Shown here in pieces: positions 53,996-64,000 of a stretch of DNA of 64,000 nt. This DNA comes from Gorsachius magnificus (lineage: Eukaryota; Chordata; Aves; Pelecaniformes; Ardeidae), in contig CM067081.1 in the NCBI GenBank assembly GCA_034008185.1, positions 82,170,765-82,234,764 of the forward strand, written 5' to 3'. A model generated the notes under the pieces. It worked only from the letters and a program-made list of their open reading frames with translations. It had not been told where the DNA came from and searched no databases. Each line of letters begins with the position of its first letter. Position 1 is the stretch's first letter. Position numbers and translations under genes: made by a program.

Positions 53996-54015
53996 AAAAA
54001 AAAAAAAAAAAAAAA
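53996..54015. repeat. Poly(A) run of 20
   Basis: This is an uninterrupted run of 20 A, the longest homopolymer noticed in the window. No retrocopy is recognisable immediately upstream, so it is treated as a simple repeat. Confidence 0.9.
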
Positions 54016-54419
54016 GCTTCAACCCTGCAGCATTTTACAAAAGCAGAAAAACTTCTGATGAAAGAGTGCCTTGCCCTGCTCCGTGTCGATCTAACAAAAC
54101 ATAGTTCTTGTTGACAACGCCTTTTTTTTTCACAGGCCTGGTGTTTTTCTGTAAGGAAAGACACTGTAAGAAAAGGATGGTCTAAGAAACTTAGATTGCT
54201 TCTAAGTCTTGAACTCGGGAGTTAATTCACTTTGTTCATTCCTTACCCTGGCTCCTCTTCTTCCACCCCACCAAACAGATAACCTATCCGTACTTACACA
54301 GGAAAGCAAGGAGGAGTGGGAATGTCTTTGTAATTGTGGTCTTTTCTAAGTGTATTTATTTTTTTCCCAGCATGTTTATTTTTAACTGCTTTAAGCACTC
54401 AGCAAAATCACGCAATTGC

Positions 54420-54599
54420 TCCCCGGCCCGGCCTCGCGTTGGAGGCGCCTGGCAGGGCAGCCAGGCCGGGACAGCAGCGAGCACGGCCACGGCAGGGCCC
54501 AGCATTCGCAGGGCTTGCTCAGCCCGGGGCAGCGTCCCCTGCACCCCCCGCTGCCGGCAGCCAGAGCCGCCCCCTCATCTGGGACCGCAGCAGAGGCTT
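54420..54599. promoter_or_regulatory. CpG-dense GC-rich patch abutting CR1
   Basis: I count 16 CpGs in about 180 bp with very high GC content, while flanking sequence upstream is AT-rich. The patch ends exactly where the minus-strand CR1 3' tail begins (54600). It is shorter than a usual CpG island. Overlapping frames on both strands (for example 54334-54609 plus) are proline/alanine/arginine-rich artefacts of GC content. It may be an unmethylated regulatory patch or part of an unknown GC-rich repeat. No transcription-start evidence is visible. Confidence 0.4.
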
Positions 54600-55072
54600 C
54601 ATAGAATGACAGAGTCATAGAATCGTAGAATAGTTTGGGTTGGAAGGGACCTTTAGAGGTCATCTAGTCCAACCCCCCTGCAGTGAGCAGGGACATCTTT
54701 AACTGGATCAGGTTGCTCAGAGCCCCATCCAACCTGGCCTTGAATGTTCCCAGGGATGGGGCCTCCACCACCTCTCTGGGCAACCCGTTCCAGTGTTTCA
54801 CCACCCTCATTGTAAAGAATTTCTTCCTTATATCCAGTCTAAGTCTACTCTGCTTCAGTTTAAAACCATTACCCCTTGTCCTGTCACAGCTGGCCCTACT
54901 AAAAAGATTTTCCCCATCTTTCCCCTTTAGGTACTGAAAGGCCACAATCAGGTCTCCCTGCAGCCTTTTCTTCTCCAGGCTGAACAAGCCCAACTCTCTC
55001 AGCCTGTCCTCATAGGAGAGGTGCTCCAGCCCTCGGACCATTTTAGTAGCCCTCCTCTGGAGCCCTCCAACA
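54600..55072 (-). mobile_element. CR1 LINE, 5'-truncated, minus strand
   Basis: The element lies in minus orientation, with its tail (several ATTCTATGA-like units, partly mutated) at 54600-54634 and the truncated 5' end near 55072. The minus strand keeps the C-terminal ORF2 frame open from about 55072 to 54664. It contains [27 protein letters not shown] and [17 protein letters not shown]. In the sister copy at 20632 the frame ends SNLI then TAG; here that codon is CAG, so the frame reads on 14 more codons. No endonuclease or reverse-transcriptase catalytic region remains, so the copy is dead. Confidence 0.96.
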
Positions 55073-55089
55073 GTTCTGCACAGAAATGC

Positions 55090-55650
55090 CTGAAGAGGGA
55101 AGCCCTAGGTTCGCCTCCATGTTTGCTTGAGGGGGGAAGTCCTACGTTCACCACGCTGACCGGCGTTTTTTGGTCGGTATCTCTCCCAGCTGGAGAGTCA
55201 GCACCCAAAGGACACCACAGCTGCAAGCGCCTTCTGTCAGAGGTGGCGCCTGTGCCTTCAGGTCCCGGGAGATTCTCCTACCCTCACTGCAGTCCCTTTC
55301 TCCATCACACAAGGTTTTTGCCATCACACAAGCTTTTTGCCATCTCAAAGGCTGGCACCTCTTTAATAACACATGAGCCCCTAGCGTTGGGCTTTCACAG
55401 GGGTGTTTACAGGAGTCAAAACACAAAATACACAAGTTAGAAACAGAAACAAAAAAAAGGGAGAGAGCCCTTCCCCAGGAGCAAGCTGCATGCCAGCCCA
55501 TGGAGGTGGCCTCTCCCAGTTAAAGCCAAGCTGCGCCTCTGTTTTTCAACCCACTTAACCTTGTCCCTGCCTTGCTTTCTAGCCTTCTAGGATCGCACTG
55601 GATATGTTAGCTGATGCACTCTACGGGACTTTTTGTCGGTATCCTCTTTT
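55090..55650. repeat. Unassigned complex of diverged direct repeats
   Basis: Directly beyond the truncated 5' end of the CR1 lies a small repeat-rich segment. GGGAAGCCCTAGGTTCGCC (55097-55115) recurs as GGGAAGTCCTACGTTCACC (55134-55152). A 19-bp unit beginning CCATCACACAAG is tandemly repeated (55302-55320, 55321-55339) with a partial third copy. A CTAGGTTCGC-to-GTCGGTATC block at 55105-55181 has a diverged counterpart at 55587-55643, about 460-480 bp away. CpG-containing words are retained. An old LTR pair or a nested unknown repeat is possible, but no primer-binding site, terminal dinucleotides or retroviral coding sequence is recognised. Confidence 0.4.
55302..55355. repeat. 19-bp tandem repeat, 2.8 units
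   Basis: CCATCACACAAGGTTTTTG (55302-55320) is followed by CCATCACACAAGCTTTTTG (55321-55339), one mismatch, and by a degenerate third unit starting CCATCTCAAAGG (55340). It is a young local duplication inside the larger repeat complex. Confidence 0.92.
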
Positions 55651-55786
55651 TAATAGAGCAATTTGCTTCCCCTGCAGAAGGTATCTACTTGAAAGCCCCT
55701 CACCAGGGAGCCACCTTGGATGGAGCACTCACCACCTCGGTGCCCTGCAGCCTTCCCCCTGGCTCTGCAAGCCTGCCAAAATTGCT

Positions 55787-55801
55787 CCCCCCCCCCCCCC
55801 C
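55787..55801. repeat. Poly(C) run of 15
   Basis: This is an uninterrupted run of 15 C on the plus strand (G on the minus strand). It is a simple repeat and a likely site of length polymorphism or assembly error. Confidence 0.92.
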
Positions 55802-58624
55802 AAAAATGACCGGGCCAGAGCTCTTCCCTGCTGTCATTGCTACATCCATCTGAAGAGAGATGAAAAAACCCTCATGAACTCTTGCAGCTGGGGTTGCTGG
55901 GAAAGCCAGAAACCGGCATCTCTACTGGAACTGAGTTGCAGCCTCCAGAACAGGAGTAGTTACATTCACACGACATGGAAAAACCAACAATCCAAAATAA
56001 AACCTCCAGAAGATGAGTTGCATTAGCCCCAAAGCATCGGTTTTGTAAATGGAAAAGCTTAGAAAAATCTGATTTTTCTCAAAAAATGTCTCCATTTTCT
56101 CAAGAGTTTTTCCCAATGGCCTACAGCATTTGGCAGAAGGTTCTCAATGACAGTGAGAGTGCCTCCAAGGGGCCACCTCAGAGCATGAGGATGGCTGGAG
56201 ATGGTGACCTTTTCCCTCCCACCATGCAAAACACCCTTCCAGATCTATGACATGGTAAGTGGCAGCATCACTTTTTTCTCCAACAAAAGACAAAACTAAA
56301 GACCGTTCAGATACCACATGGGCCAGGAAAAAAAAGTGATGTTTCTAAACTGGAAGAGTCTTTAAAAGATGTACTCGATTTTTTTTCTGAAGTGTTTTAA
56401 TTTTGAGAGACATTTAAAGATTTCTCTTTTGCTTCCCAGATTGTCACCACCCCTGACTGAACTGTGTGAGGCTTCCCCTTCCCCAAAGGATGGGGGAACA
56501 AAAAAAAAGCAGGAGGCTGGCTTTCTCCAAGAGCTCTTTTCAAAGCCCTCTCTGCTATTCAGAAAGCCATGCTTCATGCTGATGACAGCCATGGGTACGG
56601 GTTACTATAGGTTGCCTTATGCTACAAATATCCCCTGATTTCAGTGGGATATTCTTTTTAAAAAAACAGTATTTTCTACAGTGGCTTGTAATCCCAGAGT
56701 CTGCAAAATTTAAAATACAACCAGTATCTCTCCTCAGTCCATTCTGTGTTTATGAGAAAGGAGGATAAAATATACAGTCTATAAATTCAAGTCAGCATTA
56801 GTATGCGCTTTGCTACTGTTCTCGTGATCTTTCACTGGACAGTGTTATTCCTGAATTAAAGACTATTTTTAAAAGGAACCTGTTGTTCTCTTTAAAATGT
56901 CATGCATTCTTTTAATGCCATATACCAACACTGAACAATGAAAACCATTTTACACTTCTGGAACTCACACTTTGAAAATTTAGTTCTACAGAAATAAAGT
57001 ATTTGAAAAAAATTGCTTCATCAGAGGTTTTGAATCCTAATCCATTCAGGGTGTTCACCTACCCTATTTGTGGGCTATAGGTACCACAGGAACATGTTCC
57101 TATGAACAGATAACATTCTCCCACTGGAAAGCCTGTCCATTAGAAAGAGATTATCTGATAAATAAAAATGTTCCACAATTATACAGTAATTAAGTAAAAA
57201 CTTAAAAATTATTATGACTTGCCTGTCCTAAAATGGTTTAATTTTATCGAAATAAAACACAGTCAAAAACATATTTTTTCTTGAAATTCTGAATTTTTAA
57301 GTTTTTGTACCAGTTAAAGGAAAAAAAGTGCTACAGAAAGCACGTTTCATATTTCCGGCAGCTAGAAAGGCAACCCTGCTTTACACATGTCAAGTTACAG
57401 GCACCCACCGTATCCTTTCATCGGACATTAAGACTTGTACATCCTTGCTGAAAATTTGGTCCCTTCCTCTAGTATAAAGTTTTCCAGCTTCTGGTAAATT
57501 AATTAATTACGCTTTTTTTTCAGAGAAGTTAAAATCCAGACCTATCAGAGATCTTTTCTCCAACCGCATGCAAAGACGTGATCACAGCAGTGGGTTCAGT
57601 CTCTTACGAGCCAGACTAACCACTAACCACGCAAAAAAGGAGATGCCACGGAGCAGAGGTGGTAAATGGACACAGAGCAGAGTGTCTGTACTGCCATCAA
57701 CATTTCTGCTCTGTTCCTCTAACTCTCTAGAATTTACTTTCCTACTTAAGTTTCAAAAGCCTAGCGGATTACTAGATTTGCTACACAGGGTACCCATCCC
57801 GCTTTGCAGCTTAGGTAGTCTACCCATCTAGAGCGAGCGGTGTCATACAAGAATGGCAAGATTGCCGTACATTTCAGATGACAGAGATGGCCTCACTTGG
57901 GTCAAAGCTACAGAGAACTGGGCCCATCTGGGGTTACCTGCTTGGGTGGCCTAATGGATCTGAATTGCAACCAGACAACTGCTTCCTTGTCTTCTACATT
58001 AGCAATTCAACAGGAGGAAAAGAAAATGTAACTGTTGGATTTTGTTGTGGTTTTTTTAAATCCTTCAAACTTTTCTCATTGAAGTTAAAATGAAAAGCAA
58101 TCCATAATTCTTCTGCAAGTCAAAGACAATGTTTAAATTTGCACTGAAATGGCTATTCCCTGCACATGTTTTCTAACAGCACAGGAAAGGGAGGGCAGCA
58201 GCTGCGGTGGTGGCAAGGTGCTAAGCTGTTAGAAGTTATGAGCTGTTATAAATACACAAGTAACCGTCTGCCCTAACCACCAGCACGTTGGCACTCTCAC
58301 CCTTTATTCCTCGGGCTCAACAAATATGTAAGTCTTCTATTTTATTGTTTTAAAGGAACAAGATCAAAAGGAGAGATAAGGTGTAATATACCCCAAAATA
58401 TCCTTTATTTTGCAGATCACATTACTCACTTAAGAGATGATTGATGTGGCTTCAAGTCCTCTTGGCCTTGAACCCATTCTTCTTTATCATCGGTGAGCAC
58501 CTTAATCACAGGGTAATTGGTAAAAGCAGAACAATTACTATATTAGCCTGAAACCTTTTTCCATTCAAACCTATTCAGCCAATCATCCCAGATTTCCAAA
58601 TAGTTTCAGGATTACAGAAACCAC

Positions 58625-58664
58625 TTTTTTTTTTTGCCAAACTATTTTCCAAAAAAAAAAAAAA
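58625..58664. repeat. Opposed T11 and A14 homopolymers
   Basis: Eleven T (58625-58635) and fourteen A (58651-58664) are separated by 15 bases and could pair as an A/T hairpin. It may be a chance pairing of two homopolymers or relics of two insertions in opposite orientation. Nothing recognisable lies between them. Confidence 0.8.
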
Positions 58665-61600
58665 GCTCAACTCGGTTCTTAATGAGAAGTTGGAATGCCT
58701 GGTTTCAGTACCCTCTATAAACTGAAAAGTACATTTCTGATGGTTTACGCGTAACCACAAAGAATGCTAAAGTCCATAAAACCCACTTTCAGGTTAAATG
58801 TAAGGTATTCTGCTCCTTGCTAAGATGAAACAAAATGGCTGAGGTATTTCATGTATTTAAAGTTTTTGAGGTTTTTTTTTGGGATTCCCTCCCTAGGCAG
58901 AATGAAGGGCTCGAGCACATGGTTCATTACAAGAGTTAACAAGTTACTGTGTGTCAGCTGACCTGCGGTAACTCCTTCATGCATATGCTTAGACCTAGAT
59001 AAATGCAAAGTAATACGACTTAAATTACCATACTTTCACTGCAATCTAAACTGAATTGAATTACTTTGTATTTGCCACAGGCAAGGAACACGTGCACAGA
59101 CTCTTACAAACAGCTTCTTTACCAAAACGCAGTAAACTACGAAGCAGCAGTAATATGATGATGCAGCCAACACCCAATCTATCCACTGCAACACTCCCAA
59201 ACTCATCGCTTCATTAAGTTTTGATTGCTTTTCTAGACCATAAATGAAATATTTAAAAGCTATAAAGCTTGTAATTTATTTCTCTTCCCTCACCTCGTTA
59301 TTGATATCTACTACAAAATTTCACTGGAGTTTAACAAAATTTGTCCTTTGCTATTAAGGAAGAGCGTTTAATGTTACAAAGCATCCAATTACAAAGTCCC
59401 CAGGAAAATTTTCTGTTATTCAGAGATGACTATAAATATGGAAATCTCATTATAAAGAGCTGTTTGGAACTTACTCCAACCACATCATGACAAAAACTGC
59501 TAAATGCTAATTTGATTCATAGCCTGGGTTTTAGGGGGAATGCTAGTTTTGCAAAAGATACCAGTTACTCTAACTTCAGTCTTGCAAATGCCTCCATGGG
59601 GGGGAAAAAAAACACTAGGGAGGGTTTAAATTTTGCTTCTAAGCAGGTAACAATATAGGAAAAGATGGAATGAAACAGAAAAGGGAACATGTTGAAATTA
59701 TTAAAGCAAAATGGTCATAGGGAATTGCCAGAAAAACAAACAGTATAAACTGAAAGATCACTTTGAAAGACTGTTACAAAATGGAGTGTTTTCTGGTGGA
59801 TAAGGAACGTTTAAAAGAAACAGCCCTCCCATACACTGCAGCATGGCAGTCAAAATCAGAACGGGTCTTGAGGAGCAGAGGAAGCCTTCTCCTCTGAAGG
59901 ATCTCAAATAAGACTGGATAAAGCACACACGCACGTTACTTTGTTTGTTCATCTGTGAATATTCATCCACAAACATAAATACTTTGCAAAGTTTGCCAGT
60001 TCTAATGACTCCTTCAGCTTCCCACAAGTCCAAACTGTACAGCAACATTGTCCTCTCTGGCAGGCGTTGCAGATTTCTTACTACACGTTCTACATGAAAC
60101 ACCAGCAGCAGAGTTACTACTCACAGGAAATCTTCCTGCAAAGGCAATCATCTCACCAACATTCATAATTTTATCACCACTCAGGCACTATTTGGTGTTT
60201 TAGTCTTAATTGGTTGTAGTCTTAATATTGGGAGTAATGTGACTATTCCACTAGGGAAAAAGTTCTATGGCAGCTACGTCAGAGAAAATATGAAGAAAAA
60301 ATGCTATTGGTCCCGTATCAAAACTAAAATAAATGCTTTCCTTCCTTGCCCTTAGATTTCACTTTTAAAAGCCCAATGCACAACTGTAAAGTGCACAAGG
60401 CTGCTAAAACTGAAGCCCAAGCACTTACACACTTTGAGCTAGGACCTTACTATTGGATACAGAGGTTACCCGTGTAGGAGACATAGCTTTTGCTCCACCA
60501 GAGGAAAATGTGCATGCTCAGAAGGCTCAGAAGGGTCTGAATCTGCTTCCTTCCCTCAAAGCCCTACACACTGACAGGGCTGTGGGGTCCGCGGAGGGGA
60601 TCGCTTCTCAGGAAGCAGCCCCTCACGCACGGCCTGATTCAGGATGCATTAATGCTCCTCAGAGTTAAATCTCAGAGCTTGGAGCCACAAAATAAACTTA
60701 AATGCAAGATGTTAACAAAAAGTTAGATTTTTACATTAACATGATCCACATAATGCATTTGCTATGAAAATAAATCTCTTTTGAGTGAACCAAAAAATGC
60801 CCTTATTTCTAATAATAGGAGAGAAAATTACAGTTGGCAAACTCAAGAGACAATTAAGCCAGCGTTTCAGAGAACTCCAGATCACTGCCAAAACAAATAT
60901 TCAGATAAAAGAACAGAGCTTCCACTCCCTGCTCCCTTATTAATTGTGTTTTCTTCTCTGGCCATTACAAATAGGTTTGTAAAATAAACTCCAAAAATAT
61001 ATGGGTCTCTGTTTTTTGATTTGCACTTGATTGTTGTTTCTGAGGATACTACCCACTGCTGAAGAAGAAAGGACTACACTAATATTCACTCTATAAATAA
61101 TGTAATGAAAAATAAAAGCCACTGCACAGCAAGGTTAAATGAGGACAACATGGGAAATACATGGTAGAAGGGACTGTGAGGCCTCTCACTTGGCTTTCCA
61201 AGTGCAGGATATTCATTTCATTTTATTAGCTGATTAACGAGGTGTGTGGCAATTCATCTGGAGCTGCTAAGGTCCTTTGATCCACCCTTCTTGCAAGTGC
61301 TCCCCCAAACAGACAAAAGAAGCTCTTTGTGGCTAAAATCCCCAGCGGCAGGATGCTGCTGGGGGCCAGCTGGGAACCGGCAGCACAGCCCCCCCGTGCC
61401 AGGGGGACAGGTCCAGCCACCTCACCCACCCCCCTGATCCGACTACTCGCCCTCCCAGGGCAGCCCAAGGAGCCGTCCCCCACCCGCCGGGCCTGATTCA
61501 GGGGACACAGCTCCTGCCAAGGCACATGTAGGCTGGCAGTGGGCTTTCCGCGTGTCAGCCCGTGTTTCTGTGAGGCTCTGAGCAGTCTCACCACTCCATG

Positions 61601-61904
61601 TCTTGATGGGACAGGCAGCTGTTGCATAGGTATTCCTGAACATATATGCTCACTTTAGGGAAGCCCTCAACCTGCAAAAGGCCCCTTTACCCTTGCACGC
61701 ACAGGTAACAATAACTTCAACACAAGCAATTCAAAGCTTTTTCTTTTTTTTTTTCTTTTTCCAGAGAAAGCATGGCCTCAGACTTACGCATTATTCGTAC
61801 TGTTCAAGCCTAAAGAGCTCAAATACTAAAACTCTTCAGTTTGCTCTTGGGTGCTGAAAAAACTCTCCACTCTGTGCCATAAGGGAGGTATGTGCAGAGC
61901 CCAC

Positions 61905-62354
61905 TGGACCGGAGGGCTACAAAGATGATGAGGGGACTGGAGCATCTCCCCTACGAGGAAAGGCTGAGAGAGCTGGGTTTGTTTAGCCTGAAGAAGAGAA
62001 GACTGAGAGGGGATCTCATCAACACGTACAAATATCTTAAGGATGGATGTCACGAGGACGGAGCCAGACTCTTCTCAGAGGTGCTCAGCAACAGGACAAG
62101 GGGCAATGGGCACAAACTGAAACATAAGAGGTTTCAGTTGCATATCCAGAAGAACTTCTTCACTTTGAGGGTGACAGAGCACTGGAACAGGCTGCCCAGG
62201 GGGGTTGTGGAGTCTCCTCCTTTGGAGACACTCAAAACCTGCCTGGACAATGTCCTGTGCAACCTGCTCTAGGAGAAGCTGCTTTAGCAGGGGGGTTGGA
62301 CTGGATGATCTCCCCAAGTCCCTTCCAACCCCTGCCATTCTGTGATTCTGTGAC
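61905..62354 (+). mobile_element. CR1 LINE (CR1-Y-like tail), 5'-truncated
   Basis: This is a plus-strand CR1 3' end of a different subfamily from the other two young copies. The frame is open through the ORF2 C-terminus (about 61905-62272). It shows [19 protein letters not shown], then [13 protein letters not shown], then [20 protein letters not shown], and stops after CNLL. The 3' UTR has the 'gttggactggatgatctccc' block and ends in two ATTCTGTGA units (62337-62354). The ATTCTGTGA tail and the 'gtggagtctcctcctttgga' block resemble CR1-Y. No catalytic domain remains. It is 5'-truncated at the conserved RRATKM position, close to where the 54600-55072 copy also breaks. Confidence 0.95.
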
Positions 62355-64000
62355 CGATCATCTGTTATGATTGCCAGCAGAGGTGGGAAGCTGGACCCTA
62401 TGACCCAAGGGTTCCTCTAATCTATAGGCTACAAAGGCCAAGGTTAAGTTTACAAGGGTAGGGTAGGGTAGGGTAGGGTAGGGTAGGGTAGGGTACACCA
62501 TCCTGGCTGTGCGCAGCTGAGAGTGGGTACCTCTGTGTTTAGTTTGCAGCTTTAGAACGATACTAAATAGTGCAATCTAAAGCAGGCACTCTTGAAAGCA
62601 GGAAATGTCATGAAAGAGGCAATTTTTCGTAAGTGTTCTCTCTTCTGCGATCTTCACTTTAGACCGAAACCCTAGAAGCTGTCCTTATCTTGTGGCTTTG
62701 GAAGCCAGCTCCAAGCAACAGGGAACAGATGTTGATGTGAATCTTTGGGGAGCAGGGCAGGAAAGAGGCAGGAAAAGTGGTGGGATGAGAAGTAGGAGAG
62801 AGCAGCTTTCATCTTGATCAAGAGGAAAGTACAGTATCTCTGGAGGGCTGCAGGGATCTCCATCTGTACCAAAAGACAGGAGACATGATGGTTTCACAGT
62901 GGTCTCTCAGATGGGGTGGTAAGTCCTCTGTGCCAGCTGAGCATCAGAGCAACTGCTGATGAGCTTTACAGTCAAATATCATCCAGAACTGAATTCTGTT
63001 TTCTTGTGCAGCGAGTGCTTCTGATTACAAAAGATTGTCTTGTTTTGATTACAAACAAGAACCTATATTTTCTAGAATCATCCTATCTTGCTTTAATCTT
63101 CTTCCTCCCTAGTAACAGGGTGATTGCAGAGGAAATCAGAGGCACTCAGTTCATCAGGGAGTGCGCATACATTTTGGGAGAGACCCAGGGGCCTAAGTGT
63201 AACCATTTAGTGCCACTTCAAATGCACTTTTGGGTATCTGAGACTTCCCGGGGAGATAGCAGGGTGACACAGGCCCTGTGCTGGACTGCCAAGAGGTGGG
63301 ACAGCCAAGGTCACCTCAACCGGCACCACACACCTATGCACCCCAACCATCCCTCTCAGTGCCAGGGTCACCTAAGAAATTAATCTGAATTCCCAGAAGA
63401 TGAATCCGCATTTTTCTCTACCAAACTGGAAAGGGCATTTTAAGAACAAAAATCTACCTATGGCAGGTCTAAACCTGCACCCTTTTGCCAAACAGCAGCT
63501 GGTGGGGAAATACCTTACGAGTTAAAGTTTACCTATAAGCAGCATTACGAAGCTGTTCAGTAAGATGGAGGCAAAAAAAAGGGATCTCCGGTGCCATCCT
63601 GAAGGACAGAGTTCATCCGAGGAGCAAGGACTGCTGCTGCTCCTGGCTCATCTGGAAGGCGACACTCACCGCAACTTGTTCTGCCAGCGAGCTTTTGAGC
63701 CCATTGCCTGGGAGCTGGTGCTAAAGTTTAAACTCAAATTAAACTCAAAGCTAAGGTTTATGGATTCCCAGGTTTAATGGCGTTTCCCACAACCAACGCC
63801 ACCGTGCGTGGCACCGACCGGCTTGTCACAGTTACTACACGAATCATTGTAAGCACGAGCTGTGCACAGGTGTCAAAATGGTAACTTTCTGTTAAAAAGT
63901 CAAACATAGAGATTAGAACAATAAAGGGACCACAGAGTTAAAGATTTACATAAATTAATGAATAAAAAGCAAATGCATTAGCTGAATTTTCTAAGAAGTG
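62355..64000. other. Unique non-coding sequence, no gene recognised
   Basis: After the CR1 tail there is a GGGTA microsatellite (62456-62495) and then single-copy sequence. A 155-codon open frame (62916-63383, plus) is present but matches no family I recognise and has no domain motif. It runs beside a shorter frame at 63565-63777, also unassigned. I do not call either as a gene. Confidence 0.55.
62456..62495 (+). repeat. GGGTA microsatellite, eight perfect units
   Basis: Eight uninterrupted GGGTA units span 40 bases. Each G triplet is separated by two bases, so the plus strand can form intramolecular G-quadruplexes. The unit is one T short of the vertebrate telomere unit (GGGTTA), and no true telomere repeats are seen nearby. 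It lies about 100 bp downstream of the CR1 tail. Perfect identity indicates recent expansion. Confidence 0.97.

Larger units (their letters stand above)
55651..61904. other. Unique non-coding sequence, no gene recognised
   Basis: The segment begins with a 15-C run at 55787-55801 and is otherwise largely AT-rich single-copy DNA. Open frames are at most about 140 codons near its start (55604-56026 plus) and 133 codons at 61226-61627 (minus, in a GC-richer patch). None has a recognisable motif. Homeodomain-type TAATTA cores cluster at 57496-57510, opposed T11/A14 homopolymers lie at 58625-58664, and a long polypyrimidine run lies at 61738-61762. No transposon is recognised before the CR1 at 61905. 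Confidence 0.6.

Noticed and set aside
55090..55650. Endogenous retroviral LTR
   Set aside because: Repeats and an ATTAAA word on the minus strand were suggestive, but no terminal TG/CA pair, primer-binding site or retroviral coding sequence could be identified; left as unassigned repeats.
61738..61775. Polypyrimidine run followed by CCAG and an ATG in good context
   Set aside because: Looks like a 3' splice site, but the following frame stops after 13 codons and no partner exon is recognisable.
62916..63383. 155-codon plus-strand open frame
   Set aside because: No recognisable family or motif, and nothing nearby supports transcription or splicing.
1..64000. CRISPR arrays, operons, phage or prokaryotic mobile systems
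   Set aside because: No spaced direct-repeat arrays, no dense same-strand gene layout and clear vertebrate retrotransposons; the DNA is eukaryotic.

Overview
The window reads as vertebrate, most likely avian, non-coding nuclear DNA: an intergenic stretch or very large introns. Three 5'-truncated CR1 LINE copies carry bird-style 3' tails (short ATTCTATGA or ATTCTGTGA repeats). Several much older, heavily decayed CR1/L3-type fragments and a probable MIR remnant are also present. The rest is mostly single-copy, moderately AT-rich sequence with low repeat density. A crocodilian or turtle source cannot be fully excluded from CR1 alone. Low interspersed-repeat density and short microsatellites favour a bird.

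No host protein-coding gene, tRNA, rRNA, CRISPR array, bacterial operon or virus-like gene set could be supported. The open frames are short (longest about 170 codons), overlap each other on both strands, and show no recognisable domains. The two that do match something are the C-terminal end of CR1 ORF2 (minus strand near 54.7-55.07 kb, plus strand near 61.9-62.27 kb). Exons of a large gene could be hidden as short pieces, but I could not identify any by eye.

Layout. 1-8.5 kb: unique sequence with a perfect 12-bp hairpin and an E-box-rich stretch. 8.5 kb: MIR-like remnant. 8.6-14.5 kb: unique, with a strong G-quadruplex candidate at 10.57 kb. 14.56-15.15 kb: ancient CR1. 20.63-20.89 kb: younger CR1 3' end, followed by a GC-rich but CpG-poor block at 21.06-21.38 kb. 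30.1-30.4 kb: ancient CR1. 36.05 kb: recent 37-bp tandem duplication. 41.7-42.7 kb: the longest ancient CR1/L3 fragment. 53.2-55.65 kb is the most structured part. It holds a GC-rich block with a perfect hairpin, a 20-A run, a CpG-dense patch abutting a minus-strand CR1, then a short complex of diverged direct repeats that I cannot assign. 61.9-62.35 kb: CR1 of a different (CR1-Y-like) tail type, followed by an eight-unit GGGTA microsatellite.

Nothing here convincingly amounts to a new biological system. The most useful leads are the unassigned repeat complex at 55.09-55.65 kb, the CpG-dense patch at 54.42-54.60 kb, two G-quadruplex-capable tracts, and a few stretches that look like candidate conserved non-coding elements and need an alignment to test.
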